Notes under the pieces: generated by a model
The model's database searches: none
What the model was told of the DNA's origin: nothing
What the model saw: only the letters and a program-made list of their open reading frames with translations
Position numbers and translations under genes: made by a program
From: DASQDN01 sp035630195
Lineage (GTDB): Bacteria; Acidobacteriota; Terriglobia; Bryobacterales; Bryobacteraceae
Direction of reading: 5' to 3'
Length of the DNA: 15,204 bases
Assembly: GCA_035630195.1 (NCBI GenBank)
Contig: DASQLD010000230.1
Location: 1-15,204, forward strand
In this document: positions 15,162 through 15,204 of the stretch, in pieces
Layout: each line of letters opens with the position of its first letter
Numbering within the stretch: position 1 is the stretch's first letter

Positions 15162-15204
15162 ATGCGAGATGGCGAGAAGCTGAGCCTGGAACAGATCCGG
15201 GCAT
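15162..15204 (+). CDS. Probable integrase-type (rve) transposase, N-terminal fragment
   Basis: Fourteen codons from ATG 15162 run off the right edge: MRDGEKLSLEQIRA. This opening resembles a group of rve-superfamily integrases/transposases common in acidobacteria, which start with a DGExLSLEQIRAFL helix before the DNA-binding region. An in-frame TAG at 15144-15146 limits the start to this ATG or a TTG at 15150. The repeats at 15072-15129 fit an element end just upstream. With so few residues the family call is moderate; that it is a real coding start is more secure than its identity. Confidence 0.5.
   Translation, partial: MRDGEKLSLEQIRA

Overview
The window most likely comes from an acidobacterium of the Solibacter/Bryobacter type. 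The support is a very large SBBP-repeat propeller protein, a TIGR03437 domain (the family named after Solibacter) in a secreted dioxygenase fusion, moderately GC-rich coding sequence, frequent GTG/TTG starts, and several insertion sequences. This assignment is inference from protein families, not from a marker gene.

Layout. Positions 1-140 are the end of an IS3-type element with the first codons of its OrfA. Positions 141-1100 hold no convincing gene, only short coding-like scraps and one weak 55-codon frame. A strong hairpin terminator (1102-1131) follows the 3' end of a secreted 1239-residue propeller/BACON protein on the minus strand (1149-4868). It is divergent from rfbG (CDP-glucose 4,6-dehydratase, 4982-6034), which lacks its usual pathway neighbours. 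Next is a broken gene (6142-7824) for an exported intradiol-dioxygenase-like protein fused to TIGR03437, with three single-base frame losses and one in-frame stop. A two-gene unit follows (7877-8763): a cysteine amidase/peptidase-like protein overlapping a small lipoprotein that starts with TTG. An IS1380-family element (about 8823-10638) then interrupts the chromosome.

From 10633 to 14988 every gene is on the minus strand. In transcription order they are an RsbW/SpoIIAB-type anti-sigma kinase, a STAS anti-sigma antagonist, a NarL/LuxR-type response regulator, a membrane-anchored TPR protein, a dGTPase-like HD hydrolase (dgt) and a DUF900-type alpha/beta hydrolase. The kinase and STAS protein form a partner-switching pair controlling an unseen sigma factor. 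The TPR and dgt genes are 2 bp apart and look co-transcribed. The hydrolase gene ends inside the IS1380 terminal repeat, which supplies its stop codon. The right edge carries two 24-bp direct repeats and the first 14 codons of a probable integrase-type transposase.

The main points for a second look are the amidase/lipoprotein pair as a possible effector/immunity cassette, the IS1380 junction with its extra left-end copy, the decayed dioxygenase fusion, and the palindrome over the likely promoter of the partner-switching operon.
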